Part shown: positions 29,672-38,449 of the stretch, piece by piece
How the letters are laid out: each line of letters begins with the position of its first letter
How positions within the stretch are numbered: position 1 is the first letter of the stretch
Source of the DNA: JAVVTQ01 sp036653595
Lineage (GTDB): Bacteria > Bacillota > Clostridia > Oscillospirales > Ruminococcaceae
Assembly (NCBI GenBank): GCA_036653595.1
Contig: JAVVTQ010000013.1
Span: forward strand, 1 to 38,942
Direction of reading: 5' to 3'
DNA: 38,942 bases
Program-made: the position numbers and the translations under genes
Notes under the pieces: generated by a model
Seen by the model: the letters and a program-made list of their open reading frames with translations, nothing else
The model's database searches: none
What the model was told of the DNA's origin: nothing

Positions 29672-31183
29672 CTATTCTTCGGCCTTTCCAAGCGCGGACA
29701 GCTCGTGCAAAAGCTCTCTGTTTGACGCATGCGCTTTTTTAAAGAGCCGCAATATGTCCGCATATCTTTCGTGTGCGCGCATATCCGGCATATACACCGT
29801 CTGTGAAAATCGCGCGATTTTACCCGCCGCTTGCTCGATGTCCGCGTATATTCCGACACCTACTCCCGCACACATCGCCGCGCCGGCAGCCGCCTGCTCC
29901 GACAGCCCGGCAACCTTGATGGGCTTGCCGAACACATCACACATCATCTGCACCCATACGCGGCTGTGCGAGCCGCCGCCGGACATGATAAACGAATCCG
30001 CGTCAAGGCCTATGCCGCGACAGACCTCATAGCACAAATAAAGCTCAAGACAGACGCCCTCCATCACAGCCCCGGCCAGCTCTTCGTTTGTTGTTTCTGT
30101 CCCGAAGCCGAGCATAACACCGCGCAGCTCCGGGTCGAGATACGGCGTTCTCTCTCCATTGAGATGCGGCAAAAATAAAACTTTATTGCCCCTTGCGGGC
30201 ACTTTTTTTATTCTCTCGTCCAAATCTCTCAAATCTCTTTCACCCAGCCGGTTTGAAATCCAGCGAAAGGCGGAACCCGCACTCATAATAGCGCCCATGG
30301 ACACCCATTTTTCTCGTGAAAATGCGCAGAAAGTGTTTGTCGAAAGCGTCGGATTCTCATATGGCACGTCAGTGACAAAAAGCACCTGTCCGCTTGTTCC
30401 AATATTTATTATTCCGCTTCCCTCTGCGCAGACGCCATTTCCCAGCGCCTGCATCACAGCGTCGCCGCCGCCGCAAATCACAGGTGTCCCTGCTGCCAGC
30501 CCCGTATCCTCAGCCGCTTTTTTCGTAACAGTGCCCGCGATGTCGCAGCTCTCGAGAACTTTCGGGAAAAGCGCCTCCGATATCTCCAGCTTCACAAGAG
30601 CCTCAGATGCCCATTTCCTTTTTTTCACATCGAACGCAAAGCTCGCCGACGCGTCTGAATAGTCCGTCACAAGCTCGCCCGTCAATCTCTGCAAGATAAA
30701 ATCCTTTGGCAGCATGACATGCTTGATTCTCGCATAAAGCTCTGCCTCGTTGTCCTTGAGCCACATGAGCGACGCGAGGAGATAGCCCGTGTATGGGGCG
30801 TTCATCATCGTCTCGGATATATATTTTTGCCCCAATACAGCATAGAGCTTTTTGAGCTGGTCACCGCTTCTTTTGTCTAGGTGCAGTATTGCGGGGTACA
30901 CCTCATCCTTATTCTCGTCGAGCGCGACAAGGCCGTGCATTTGCCCGGAAAGGCCGATTGAGGCAATTTCATTCGGTAAAATTCCGCTTTTTTTTATCAG
31001 GGACCGAATGCACCCGCAGCAGTTCAAATACCACTTGTGCGGGCTGTACTGGGCACGCTTTGCGCAGGGTGTCTCAATCTCGTAAGTCAATGACTCGCAA
31101 GCAGCTATGCCTCCTGTGTGAGCGTCGACGGCCACAGCCTTTATGTTTGTAGTCCCAATGTCTAAGCCGAGCAGATATTTCAT
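29672..31183 (-). CDS. FGGY-family sugar kinase (xylulokinase-like)
   Basis: This 503-residue carbohydrate kinase has the ATPase-fold signatures LGLDIGTTNIKAVAVD (phosphate 1), IGLSGQMHGLVALD (the xylulokinase-type SGQMHG block), INIGTSGQVLF (phosphate 2) and IMSGGGSHSRVWVQMMCDVFG (adenosine). The SGQMHG block favours xylulose or a related ketose, but substrate cannot be read reliably. The start is ATG 31183, with GGGAGTG upstream; a reading 30 codons longer has no site. It is the last gene of the sugar operon, 140 bases after the NagB-like gene, presumably phosphorylating the sugar imported by the ABC transporter. Confidence 0.88.
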   Translation of the reverse strand: MKYLLGLDIGTTNIKAVAVDAHTGGIAACESLTYEIETPCAKRAQYSPHKWYLNCCGCIRSLIKKSGILPNEIASIGLSGQMHGLVALDENKDEVYPAILHLDKRSGDQLKKLYAVLGQKYISETMMNAPYTGYLLASLMWLKDNEAELYARIKHVMLPKDFILQRLTGELVTDYSDASASFAFDVKKRKWASEALVKLEISEALFPKVLESCDIAGTVTKKAAEDTGLAAGTPVICGGGDAVMQALGNGVCAEGSGIINIGTSGQVLFVTDVPYENPTLSTNTFCAFSREKWVSMGAIMSAGSAFRWISNRLGERDLRDLDERIKKVPARGNKVLFLPHLNGERTPYLDPELRGVMLGFGTETTNEELAGAVMEGVCLELYLCYEVCRGIGLDADSFIMSGGGSHSRVWVQMMCDVFGKPIKVAGLSEQAAAGAAMCAGVGVGIYADIEQAAGKIARFSQTVYMPDMRAHERYADILRLFKKAHASNRELLHELSALGKAEE

Positions 31184-31323
31184 AATTATCACTCCCAATT
31201 GACAGAGAACGGCTCGAATTGTTCGCCGCTGTGTACTTTTTTGAAAAAGAGGGCGCCGCCTCGCAAAAAACACGCGAAGCTGCGCCTCCTCTCATGAATG
31301 ATTATATCGGTCTTGCGTTTAAA

Positions 31324-32277
31324 TCAGTGCGGGTTAATCTCCGCACAGGCCGATGCCAGCTCTTCGAGGAAAAACATCTTCCCGGGTATTGTCGGAATAA
31401 AGCTTGAGGTTATCCATGTGTTCAAGCCGTATCTCAGCGTCAGCCAGAGCGTGAAGCCCTGCCAGCTCATGCCGCGACCCAAAATACCGTCGCAGCCGCC
31501 TATGGCATAGTCGGATTTGAACATTATACCAGGTCCTATTGTGTTTGCATAGCAGGTCATCGGTATATAGTTGCCGTGGAAAGTGAGATATGCGTTTTGC
31601 TCTATCGTAAGAGGATGCAGCATTGCTCCGATACGGTGCGTCGCGGCGAGCCATTCCTCTGTTGTGTTGTAGTCAGCCGCAAAGTGCGGATCCCAAAAGG
31701 CGATATGGCAGGCGCGTCCCGCACCGTACACCATCACCTGCATAGCTCCTTTTTTGCGAAGCTCCTCTATTTTCGTGCTGTAGCCGGGCAAATCCTCGCG
31801 CGTCGCAAAATGCCTTTGCGCCTTGGGCACTCCCAGCTCTCCGAGCGGCTCATAGAACGCCTTGTTCATCGCATACTGAAAGGAAACGGGGTCGTCTGCA
31901 GACGGTGTATTTCCGTCCTTATCGGACCATTCGTCCATATTAAAGCCGTGAACATGATCGCATTTCACTCCCCATTCCTTAAGGAAAAAAACCGTCCAGC
32001 GATACATCGCCATCGGCCCTACGGGAAGTATGAGAATAAGCTCTCTGCTCTCTTCTCTGGCTTTTTTAATCATCATCGCTATCTCATGTCCGTACATAAC
32101 GGCGAACGAGTCCAGATCCGAAACCGGAACCGGTTTAAAATCCGCGTGCCAGAAAGACTGCCTGTCACATACGGTCGCAGGATCCTGTGACATGCAGTAC
32201 TTGACTCTCTCAAGATCCCAGCCGCGCGGATAGAGCTGCTCGAACATTGTGCCGCCTATTGTGCTGAGCATATCCAT
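31324..32277 (-). CDS. NagB/glucosamine-6-phosphate deaminase-like protein with altered active site
   Basis: This 317-residue protein aligns with the glucosamine-6-phosphate isomerase/6-phosphogluconolactonase superfamily: LILILPVGPMAMYRW (sugar-phosphate loop), GFNMDEWSD (Asp115 corresponds to the catalytic Asp72 of NagB), and VYGAGRACHIAFWDP. In that last block the NagB Asp141-His143-Glu148 set becomes Ala189-His191-Asp196. It is longer than NagB (about 266) and lacks the usual substrate-lid sequence. It is probably an isomerase, deaminase or lactonase of a different sugar phosphate. GGAGGT precedes ATG 32277; a reading 17 codons longer is not supported. Neighbours are the sugar-binding protein and the kinase. 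Confidence 0.8.
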   Translation of the reverse strand: MDMLSTIGGTMFEQLYPRGWDLERVKYCMSQDPATVCDRQSFWHADFKPVPVSDLDSFAVMYGHEIAMMIKKAREESRELILILPVGPMAMYRWTVFFLKEWGVKCDHVHGFNMDEWSDKDGNTPSADDPVSFQYAMNKAFYEPLGELGVPKAQRHFATREDLPGYSTKIEELRKKGAMQVMVYGAGRACHIAFWDPHFAADYNTTEEWLAATHRIGAMLHPLTIEQNAYLTFHGNYIPMTCYANTIGPGIMFKSDYAIGGCDGILGRGMSWQGFTLWLTLRYGLNTWITSSFIPTIPGKMFFLEELASACAEINPH

Positions 32278-32342
32278 ATAGTTACCTCCAAATGAATAGG
32301 GGGAGAATTCGTGAAGAATCTCCCCCACATGCTATAGATAAA

Positions 32343-33320
32343 TTACATATTGCCCGAAGCTGCATGTATTGCCAGCCATTTTTCAACATTATCCTTGGTT
32401 ATAAGCTCTGTCTCGACTGTGACGTCTTCCTGCTTGCCGCCCTCAAGTGTTTTGAGCGCCATGTCAAACGCAGCAATCGCCTGCATTGGTGCATCCTGTG
32501 CAACCGAGCATGATGTGGTTCCCGCCTTTACGGCCTCACAGCCCTCGGGAAGTCCATCGATGCCGCCGAGGAAACTGAATTCTTTGGCACGGCCCGCATT
32601 TTGAATCGCGCTCACAGCGCCGAGAAGCATGACATCGTCGTGGGAGAGGACGCCGTCAATTTGTTTGTAGAGTGTAAGCCAGTCTTCCATGTAGTTCATT
32701 GCCTTGTCTCTCGCCCAGTCGGCGTTCTGAACAACAAGAATTTCGACATCTTTTCTCGTCGACAGTCCTGCCTTTATGCCCTCTGTGCGGTCAACAACGA
32801 CGGACAGACCCGCCTGGCCTTCAATTATAACAATCTTTGCGTTTTCGGGAAGCTTTTCAGCGGCAGCCTTTCCAAGCAGCTCGCCCATTCCGAATTCACT
32901 TGACAAAATTGATGTGCTCTTGCCGTCCTTGACCTTTTCGCCGAGGTCGATGACTATAATTCCCTGGTCATAGGCCGCTTTGATGGTCGGGATAAGTGAC
33001 TCTGTATCGTTGGGCTGAACAAAGATTACGTCAACGCCCTTTGAGATGAAAGTTTCCATGCCGGCGATGATTTTTGCGTTGTCGCCTGCTCCGTCGATCA
33101 TTTCTATCTCGAATTTATCGCTGTATTTTTCCTTGCAGGCCTTCATAAGCTCGTTTGCCTGCCATGCAGTGAATTGGTCGGTTTGGTTTTTTGCGACAAG
33201 GCCTGCTGTGAATTTTTTAGCGCCGTCATCGACTTTTCCCTCTTCTTTTTCGGCAGGTTTGCAGGCCGCAAAAGAAAACGCCATTACAAGAACAAGAATC
33301 AGTGCAAGAATTTTTTTCAT
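32343..33320 (-). CDS. sugar ABC transporter substrate-binding lipoprotein (RbsB-like)
   Basis: This 325-residue protein has a lipoprotein signal (about 1-20, hydrophobic stretch ending SFAAC) and a periplasmic-binding-protein type 1 fold of the ribose/galactose class. Typical blocks are the FVQPNDTESLIPTIKAAYDQ hinge region, then VVIIDLGE-type strand and SILSSEFGMGELLGKAAAEKL, and near the C-terminus FLGGIDGLPEGCEAVKAG. It captures a sugar outside the cell and delivers it to the permease encoded just upstream. The ligand is not identifiable from sequence. Confidence 0.92.
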   Translation of the reverse strand: MKKILALILVLVMAFSFAACKPAEKEEGKVDDGAKKFTAGLVAKNQTDQFTAWQANELMKACKEKYSDKFEIEMIDGAGDNAKIIAGMETFISKGVDVIFVQPNDTESLIPTIKAAYDQGIIVIDLGEKVKDGKSTSILSSEFGMGELLGKAAAEKLPENAKIVIIEGQAGLSVVVDRTEGIKAGLSTRKDVEILVVQNADWARDKAMNYMEDWLTLYKQIDGVLSHDDVMLLGAVSAIQNAGRAKEFSFLGGIDGLPEGCEAVKAGTTSCSVAQDAPMQAIAAFDMALKTLEGGKQEDVTVETELITKDNVEKWLAIHAASGNM

Positions 33321-33371
33321 TTTTCTCTTCCTTTGATTATATATTTAAACGCCGGCGGCGTTTATTTCAAA

Positions 33372-34331
33372 TTACAGCTTTGAGCTTTTTTTGGACATGT
33401 CGATGACAACCGCGAGCATAATCACCATTCCCTTAACAATCAGCTGCCAGTAGGACTGCACGCTCAATAGATTTAACATGTTGTTGAGCAGCGCAATAAT
33501 CATGCAGCCTATTACCGTGCCTCCGATTGTCCCGATACCGCCCGAGAAGGACGTTCCGCCGATTATCGCGGATATGATAGCATCAAACTCATAGTTTGCT
33601 CCTGACGATGGAATTCCGCTGTTTAGTCTCGAGCAGAACACAACGCCCGCAAAGCCCGAGAGCACACCGAGAAATAAATATGCGGTGAGCTTGACTTTTT
33701 TTGTGTTGATTCCCGAAGCGACTGCCGCCTCTTCGTTTCCGCCGACAGCGTAGAGATAGCGGCCAAATTTGGTGTGCTTGAGCAAAACATAGCTTATCGC
33801 GACTATAACCGCCATAAACACGATTGGCGCCGGTATTCCCAGTATCGAGCCTTGTCCGAAGAACGCAAAGTCGCCGATGTCATAAAGCGTTTTGCCATCC
33901 GTATAGACAAATGCAGCCCCGCGCGCCATGTTCATAACCGCAAGCGTCGCTATAAAAGGGGGCACTCTGAAACGCGATACCGCTATGCCGCTTATCAGCC
34001 CGCAGAGAGCGCCGATCGATATGGCAACAAGCACTCCGAGAAACACGTTGCCGGTGCCGGCGGTGACTCCTATTCCCACGCAGCCCGCAAGCGCTAGCAC
34101 GGCTCCCGGTGCAAGGTCAGTCATTCCGGCGATTATAACCATCGTCTCTCCGCATGCAATTATCATGACGGGGGCCGTTTGGCGCAGAACATTCACAAGG
34201 TTTTGCAGCGTCAAGAAGTTTTCGCTCATTATTGCCGACAGCGCGAACATGACGGCGAAAACGATGTAAATTGCCCATTTGCTGAAGAAAGTGCCGAAAT
34301 TGAATTTGTTGGTCTTCATAAGCTTTTCCAT
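33372..34331 (-). CDS. sugar ABC transporter permease (RbsC-like)
   Basis: This 319-residue polytopic protein has about eight to ten hydrophobic segments and the BPD_transp_2 family blocks NLVNVLRQTAPVMIIACGETMVIIAG and GGTSFSGGIGTIGGTVIGC near the cytoplasmic loop that meets the ATPase. It forms the pore for the sugar captured by the binding protein. GAGGGG lies before the ATG. It follows the ATPase gene by 15 bases. Confidence 0.93.
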   Translation of the reverse strand: MEKLMKTNKFNFGTFFSKWAIYIVFAVMFALSAIMSENFLTLQNLVNVLRQTAPVMIIACGETMVIIAGMTDLAPGAVLALAGCVGIGVTAGTGNVFLGVLVAISIGALCGLISGIAVSRFRVPPFIATLAVMNMARGAAFVYTDGKTLYDIGDFAFFGQGSILGIPAPIVFMAVIVAISYVLLKHTKFGRYLYAVGGNEEAAVASGINTKKVKLTAYLFLGVLSGFAGVVFCSRLNSGIPSSGANYEFDAIISAIIGGTSFSGGIGTIGGTVIGCMIIALLNNMLNLLSVQSYWQLIVKGMVIMLAVVIDMSKKSSKL

Positions 34332-34346
34332 GCTTTTTCCCCTCGA

Positions 34347-35846
34347 TTAATCTCTCTTTATGTTGTTTGTTGCAAGGCGCATTATTTTTTCCTGTGTGAC
34401 TTCGCTTCTTTCAAGCTCTCCGCTGATCTCGCCCTCGCTCATCACATATATCCTGTCAGCCATTCCGATTAGCTCCGGCATATCCGAGGAAATCATGATA
34501 ATCGCCATTCCGTCTGCGGCAAATTCACACATAAGCTTGTAGATTTCGTATTTGGCGCCAACGTCTATGCCGCGCGTCGGCTCGTCGAGAATGAAGACCT
34601 TAGGGTTAGACACAAGCCATTTGCCTATGACTATTTTTTGCTGATTTCCGCCTGAAAGGGAAGCTGCAAGCGTGTCGAGCGACGGCGTCTTTATCCTGAG
34701 TTTTTCGGATATCTCGCGGCTCTTGGCTCTTTCCTTTTTGTGATTTACAAATATCGTCTTTGAGTAGAGCCCATAGTTTGGCAGCGATATATTCTCAAGC
34801 ACGCTGCGCTTTGTTATCAGGCCATATTTTCTTCTGTCCTCGGACACCATCATTATCCCGCTGTCTATGGCCGTCCTCGGTCCTTTTATATCTATCTTTT
34901 TTCCGTTTAGTGTTATCTCGCCGCCCGTTATTTTGTCGAGTCCGAACATTGCGCGCACAACCTCTGTTCTGCCCGCTCCAACAAGACCCGAAAGGCCGAC
35001 AATTTCGCCGGATTTTACATTGAGGTTGATGTTTTTGAATTTCTCTCCCGAGAGATTTTTTACCTCTATGACTGTCTCGCCTATCGGCGCCTCTGTTTTC
35101 GGATATGCATTGTCGATGCTTCTTCCGACCATAAGGGATATTATCTCGTCCCTGGTTATGTCTCCGACAGCGCGCGTCTCTATGACCTTGCCGTCGCGCA
35201 TAATCGTCAGATAATCGCCTATCTGTGATAATTCCTCCAACCTGTGGGAAATATAAATTATCGTGGAGCCGGCAGCCTTCAGCTCTTTGATTTTGGCGAA
35301 TAGCTTGTCGACTTCGACCTCGCTCAGCGATGAAGTCGGCTCATCCATTATTATTATCTTTGAGTTGAAGAACACAGTCTTGATAATCTCTATCATCTGC
35401 TGTTCGCCGACGGACATGCTTTTCATCTTTGTGCGCGGGTTGTAGTTGAGATTTTGCTGCTTTAGAAAATCTTCGGTGTCGGAATTGAGCCGGCTGTGCT
35501 TGACAAGTCCCAGCTTCGTCAGAGGCTCCTTGCCCAAAAATATATTCTGGGCTATGCTCAGTTCTCCGACTATGTTAAGCTCTTGGTGTATCATACCGAT
35601 TCCAAACTTTTTTGCCTCCAGCGAGTCCTTGATATGAATCTCCTCACCATCCAGCAGAACGCATCCCTTGTCTGCATGATATAAGCCATCGAGAATTTTC
35701 ATCAGTGTGGACTTGCCCGCACCGTTTTCGCCGATAAGCGCATGGACGGTGCCCCTTTTGATTTTGAACGAGACGTCATCGAGCGCCGTAACTCCCGGAA
35801 ACGTCTTTGTGATGTTGCGAAACTCAAGAATCGTATCATCTTGCAT
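34347..35846 (-). CDS. sugar ABC transporter ATPase with two ATP domains (RbsA-like)
   Basis: This 499-residue cytoplasmic protein has two tandem ABC domains. The first (about 1-240) has Walker A GENGAGKSTLMK, signature SVGEQQMIEI and Walker B IIIMDEPTSSLSEVE. The second (about 255-495) has a degenerate Walker A GLVGAGRTEVVR, signature SLSGGNQQKIVIGKW and Walker B VFILDEPTRGIDVG. This pairing is usual for RbsA/MglA/XylG-type importers of pentoses and hexoses. It is the first gene of the operon, about 55 bases after the promoter's start point. Confidence 0.94.
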   Translation of the reverse strand: MQDDTILEFRNITKTFPGVTALDDVSFKIKRGTVHALIGENGAGKSTLMKILDGLYHADKGCVLLDGEEIHIKDSLEAKKFGIGMIHQELNIVGELSIAQNIFLGKEPLTKLGLVKHSRLNSDTEDFLKQQNLNYNPRTKMKSMSVGEQQMIEIIKTVFFNSKIIIMDEPTSSLSEVEVDKLFAKIKELKAAGSTIIYISHRLEELSQIGDYLTIMRDGKVIETRAVGDITRDEIISLMVGRSIDNAYPKTEAPIGETVIEVKNLSGEKFKNINLNVKSGEIVGLSGLVGAGRTEVVRAMFGLDKITGGEITLNGKKIDIKGPRTAIDSGIMMVSEDRRKYGLITKRSVLENISLPNYGLYSKTIFVNHKKERAKSREISEKLRIKTPSLDTLAASLSGGNQQKIVIGKWLVSNPKVFILDEPTRGIDVGAKYEIYKLMCEFAADGMAIIMISSDMPELIGMADRIYVMSEGEISGELERSEVTQEKIMRLATNNIKRD

Positions 35847-35877
35847 TTTAACGCACCTCTGTGTTTAATAGGAACAG

Positions 35878-35887
35878 TTAATTAATT
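35878..35887. promoter_or_regulatory. TTAATTAATT box in the ABC operon leader
   Basis: An AT palindrome sits downstream of the predicted start point and upstream of the rbsA-like ATG, with a nearby half copy at about 35898-35904. The same ten bases recur before the ROK gene at 36025-36034. It is a candidate operator for the ROK regulator. Confidence 0.45.
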
Positions 35888-35907
35888 CATTGCCTTTATT
35901 AATTGTG

Positions 35908-35936
35908 ATTATACATATATTATCTGATTATGTCAA
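35908..35936 (-). promoter_or_regulatory. consensus promoter of the sugar operon
   Basis: TTGACA (35931-35936), 17 bases, TATAAT (35908-35913) on the minus strand, both hexamers perfect. Transcription would begin near 35901. Confidence 0.88.
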
Positions 35937-35965
35937 CAGTATTTAGTTTTTATTTTTGCATATTG

Positions 35966-36005
35966 TTGGTGTTTAGGTTGAATTTATGCTATAATATGGT
36001 ATAAT
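35966..36005 (+). promoter_or_regulatory. two overlapping promoters of the ROK regulator gene
   Basis: TTGGTG (35966-35971) with TATAAT at 35990-35995 (18-base spacer), and TTGAAT (35978-35983) with TATAAT at 36000-36005 (16-base spacer). The second -10 is 37 bases before the ATG. Confidence 0.6.
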
Positions 36006-36024
36006 AATTTATAAAATAATTAGT

Positions 36025-36034
36025 TTAATTAATT
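36025..36034. promoter_or_regulatory. TTAATTAATT box before the ROK gene
   Basis: It lies between the ROK promoters and its start codon, identical to the box in the divergent ABC leader. The position suits autorepression. Confidence 0.45.
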
Positions 36035-36042
36035 GGTGTAAC

Positions 36043-37251
36043 ATGAAAAAAGGTTTAAATAACAGCAGCGTACAGATTATGAATGTCACGCTTATCATTA
36101 ATCTGCTGCGCAAGCATCAGGCAAATTCGAGAATTGAGCTGTCGCATCTCACCGGACTCACTCAGGCGACGATTTCCAATATCATCAACAGTCTGATAGG
36201 GATCGGTCTTGTATATGAGTATCCGAAAAACAGCAACGGTGTCGGGCGGCGCTCTGTCGGGCTTGCGCTCAATTACGACCGCTTTCACATCATTCATGTT
36301 CGCGTGACAAACACGCGTTTTTCCGCAGGCAGATATAATCTTCAGGGAAAACAGCTCGATCAGCGCTCACTCGAATATGCCGCAGGCTCCGCGCCGCGCG
36401 ATATGATGAATCTCATAAAGGCGCAGATAGCAAAGCTCATCGACGTAAACTACTATCCCCCGATTCTCGGAATAGGAATCGCTCTGCCGGGGCCGTACAA
36501 TTCCGAGAGCTATTGCAGCTCTATAGGGGAATTGCACGGCTGGGACGACATTGACATTCGCAAGGAATTTGAAAGTGAGTTCAATTTGCCGGCATTTGCC
36601 GAAAATGACGCCAACATAGGCGCCCTAAACGAATGGTGGAACGACCCCTCCATAACAGACTCCGACACATTGGTTTACATAACCACAGCCGAGGGCACAG
36701 GCTCCGGGATTGTGGCCAACGGCACGCTTCTGCGCGGGTCGCAGGGAATTGCGGGGGAAATCGGACACATGACGGTCAATGTCAATGGGCCGCGCTGTAA
36801 ATGCGGAAACTACGGCTGTCTGGAGCTTTACACGTCGACGGCGGTTTTGCTCGAAAAAGCCCGCACACTTTCCGCAGGCCGTTGCGACACTTTACTTAAG
36901 CCCGACAGCACAAAACGCGAGTTTTTTGATGCATGCCGCGCACGCGACGCACTTGCATGCGAAATTCTCAATGAAGCGCTTTCATATTTTTCGAGCGGCG
37001 TAATCAATATAATATATCTCTACAACCCAAATCTCATTATCTTCGGCGACGAGATGGTGACCTACGGCGTTGGAAGCGAGCTTTTGACATATGTGAAAAA
37101 GCGCGTCAAGGAGAGGGTCAGCAGCGATATTTCCGGTAAAATCGCGCTTAAGCTTAGCACCTCTCAGACTGACCCGGCATTGCTGGGAGCCGGAGTTTTG
37201 GTTATGAACAATATAAGCACTATTCTCTTTGAGCGCGGCATCCTCTCCTAA
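36043..37251 (+). CDS. ROK family transcriptional regulator (NagC/XylR type)
   Basis: This 402-residue protein has an N-terminal winged helix-turn-helix (about 15-65, RIELSHLTGLTQATISNIIN) and a ROK sugar-kinase-like domain. Seen are the substrate/ATP blocks ILGIGIALPGPYN, ENDANIGALNEWW, TAEGTGSGIVANG, IAGEIGHMTVN and the zinc motif CKCGNYGCLE. Such proteins repress sugar genes and are released by the sugar or its phosphate. It is divergent from the ABC operon, which it most likely controls along with itself through the TTAATTAATT boxes. The ribosome binding site is poor, so expression may be low. The inducing sugar is unknown. Confidence 0.92.
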   Translation: MKKGLNNSSVQIMNVTLIINLLRKHQANSRIELSHLTGLTQATISNIINSLIGIGLVYEYPKNSNGVGRRSVGLALNYDRFHIIHVRVTNTRFSAGRYNLQGKQLDQRSLEYAAGSAPRDMMNLIKAQIAKLIDVNYYPPILGIGIALPGPYNSESYCSSIGELHGWDDIDIRKEFESEFNLPAFAENDANIGALNEWWNDPSITDSDTLVYITTAEGTGSGIVANGTLLRGSQGIAGEIGHMTVNVNGPRCKCGNYGCLELYTSTAVLLEKARTLSAGRCDTLLKPDSTKREFFDACRARDALACEILNEALSYFSSGVINIIYLYNPNLIIFGDEMVTYGVGSELLTYVKKRVKERVSSDISGKIALKLSTSQTDPALLGAGVLVMNNISTILFERGILS

Positions 37252-37310
37252 TCTCCTGTCCTTCAGATTTGCTTTTCCGTCATATCCGAAAAACAAATCT
37301 TCAAAACACA

Positions 37311-37351
37311 AAACAAAAGGACTCAGGCGAATGCCTGAGGCCTTTTGTTTT
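37311..37351. terminator. bidirectional terminator between ROK and Cys-rich genes
   Basis: AAACAAAAGG pairs with CCTTTTGTTT and, past one mismatch, CTCAGGC with GCCTGAG around a GAAT loop. T/A-rich ends on both strands let it serve both convergent genes. Confidence 0.9.
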
Positions 37352-37357
37352 ATATCG

Positions 37358-37516
37358 TTACTTTGATTCTTTTTTTGCCGCTTCGGCGTAGCAGTTGGGA
37401 GTCTCGCCGTGCTCTCTGTGATAAGCTATGCACTCGCAGCATCTGCCGTGATTAGCGCAAGTAGTGTTTGGGCAGGTGCAGTCGTGCGTGTTGCTGCAAA
37501 TCTTTTTATCGCACAT
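37358..37516 (-). CDS. 52-residue cysteine-rich protein
   Basis: This small gene encodes 52 residues with eight cysteines and several histidines: MCDKKICSNTHDCTC at the start, then the CANHGRCCECIAYHREHG block, and NCYAEAAKK near the end. The CP-x3-C-x3-HG-x-CCEC-x3-HR pattern resembles the small cysteine-rich proteins annotated as DUF6485 in Clostridia, which probably bind metal; this family recall is uncertain. A GAGGT lies about 10 bases before the ATG. It follows degV by 17 bases and is probably cotranscribed. Confidence 0.78.
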   Translation of the reverse strand: MCDKKICSNTHDCTCPNTTCANHGRCCECIAYHREHGETPNCYAEAAKKESK

Positions 37517-37533
37517 AATCAATTGTACCTCTT

Positions 37534-38403
37534 TTATTTTTTTGTTCCCATAAAGAACAATGCCAGCGTTCCTGGGCCCGAATGAGCGCCGATGACCGGG
37601 CCTATATTGTTGATGTAGCTATCCTTTATATTCCACTTTGCCTTGACGGCATCGCGCACATATTCGGCATCCGCCAAGCAGTCCCCGTGGCCGATAAAAA
37701 TCATCTGCTCCTCGGGATTAATCACTGTTTTTTCCATCTCCGTCACCATCGCATCAAGCGAAGTCTTGCGGCCTCTCACTTTCATCATTGGAATGAGATG
37801 GCCCTCGTCGTCGACGTGGAGCACCGGCTTGATGTTGAGTATACCGCCGACTAACGCCGCGGCTGCGGAGACTCTGCCGCCTCTTTTGAGGTAAACCAAA
37901 TCCTCGACCGTAAACCAGTGCGCATTATTGTCCCTGTTCTCATTAGCCCAAGCGGCAGTTTCCAACAGGCTCTTTCCTCTGTTTTCCATGACCGTGTTGT
38001 AAACAAACAGCCCCTCTCCGAGAGATGCCGCGCGCGTGTCCACAACCTCGAGCTTTCTTTTTGGATATTTTTCTCTCAGCTCCTCGATCGCCAAAAGCGC
38101 ATTATTGTAGCTTCCTGACAAACCGCTCGAAAAGCACAGGTACAGCACATCCATGCCGGCCTCAAGCTCAGGCTCAAACACCGTCATATATCTGTCCATA
38201 TTGATAAGACTTGTGACGGCCATGTCCCCGCCCCTCATCTTGTCGTAGAATTCTCGTGCCGATATCTCGCGTTCGTCTGAATAATTCATATAAGTTTTAT
38301 CGCCAACGGTAAATTCCATCGGTATAACTTTAACACCGAGCTTTTCTATCATTTCCTCGCTCAGGTCACATGTTGAATCGGTGTAAATAACAAAATCCTT
38401 CAT
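37534..38403 (-). CDS. DegV family fatty-acid-binding protein
   Basis: This 289-residue cytoplasmic protein starts KDFVIYTDSTCDL and contains TSLINMDRYMTVFEPELE, CFSSGLSGSYNNA and NNIGPVIGAHSGPGTLALFFMG, the family blocks that hold the fatty-acid carboxylate. In some Gram-positives (FakB) it presents exogenous or recycled fatty acids to the FakA kinase; whether this paralogue does so is inference, since fakA is not adjacent. GGAGGT precedes the ATG. Confidence 0.92.
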   Translation of the reverse strand: MKDFVIYTDSTCDLSEEMIEKLGVKVIPMEFTVGDKTYMNYSDEREISAREFYDKMRGGDMAVTSLINMDRYMTVFEPELEAGMDVLYLCFSSGLSGSYNNALLAIEELREKYPKRKLEVVDTRAASLGEGLFVYNTVMENRGKSLLETAAWANENRDNNAHWFTVEDLVYLKRGGRVSAAAALVGGILNIKPVLHVDDEGHLIPMMKVRGRKTSLDAMVTEMEKTVINPEEQMIFIGHGDCLADAEYVRDAVKAKWNIKDSYINNIGPVIGAHSGPGTLALFFMGTKK

Positions 38404-38424
38404 TGATACCTCCGCAATTCCAAT

Positions 38425-38445
38425 ATTGCGCTCTCCGAGCGCAAT
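38425..38445 (-). promoter_or_regulatory. 5' hairpin at the start of the degV transcript
   Basis: ATTGCGCTC and GAGCGCAAT form a perfect nine-pair stem with a three-base loop, beginning at about the predicted first base of the transcript and ending about 22 bases before the ATG. It may protect the RNA's 5' end or act as an operator. Confidence 0.55.
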
Positions 38446-38449
38446 AAAA

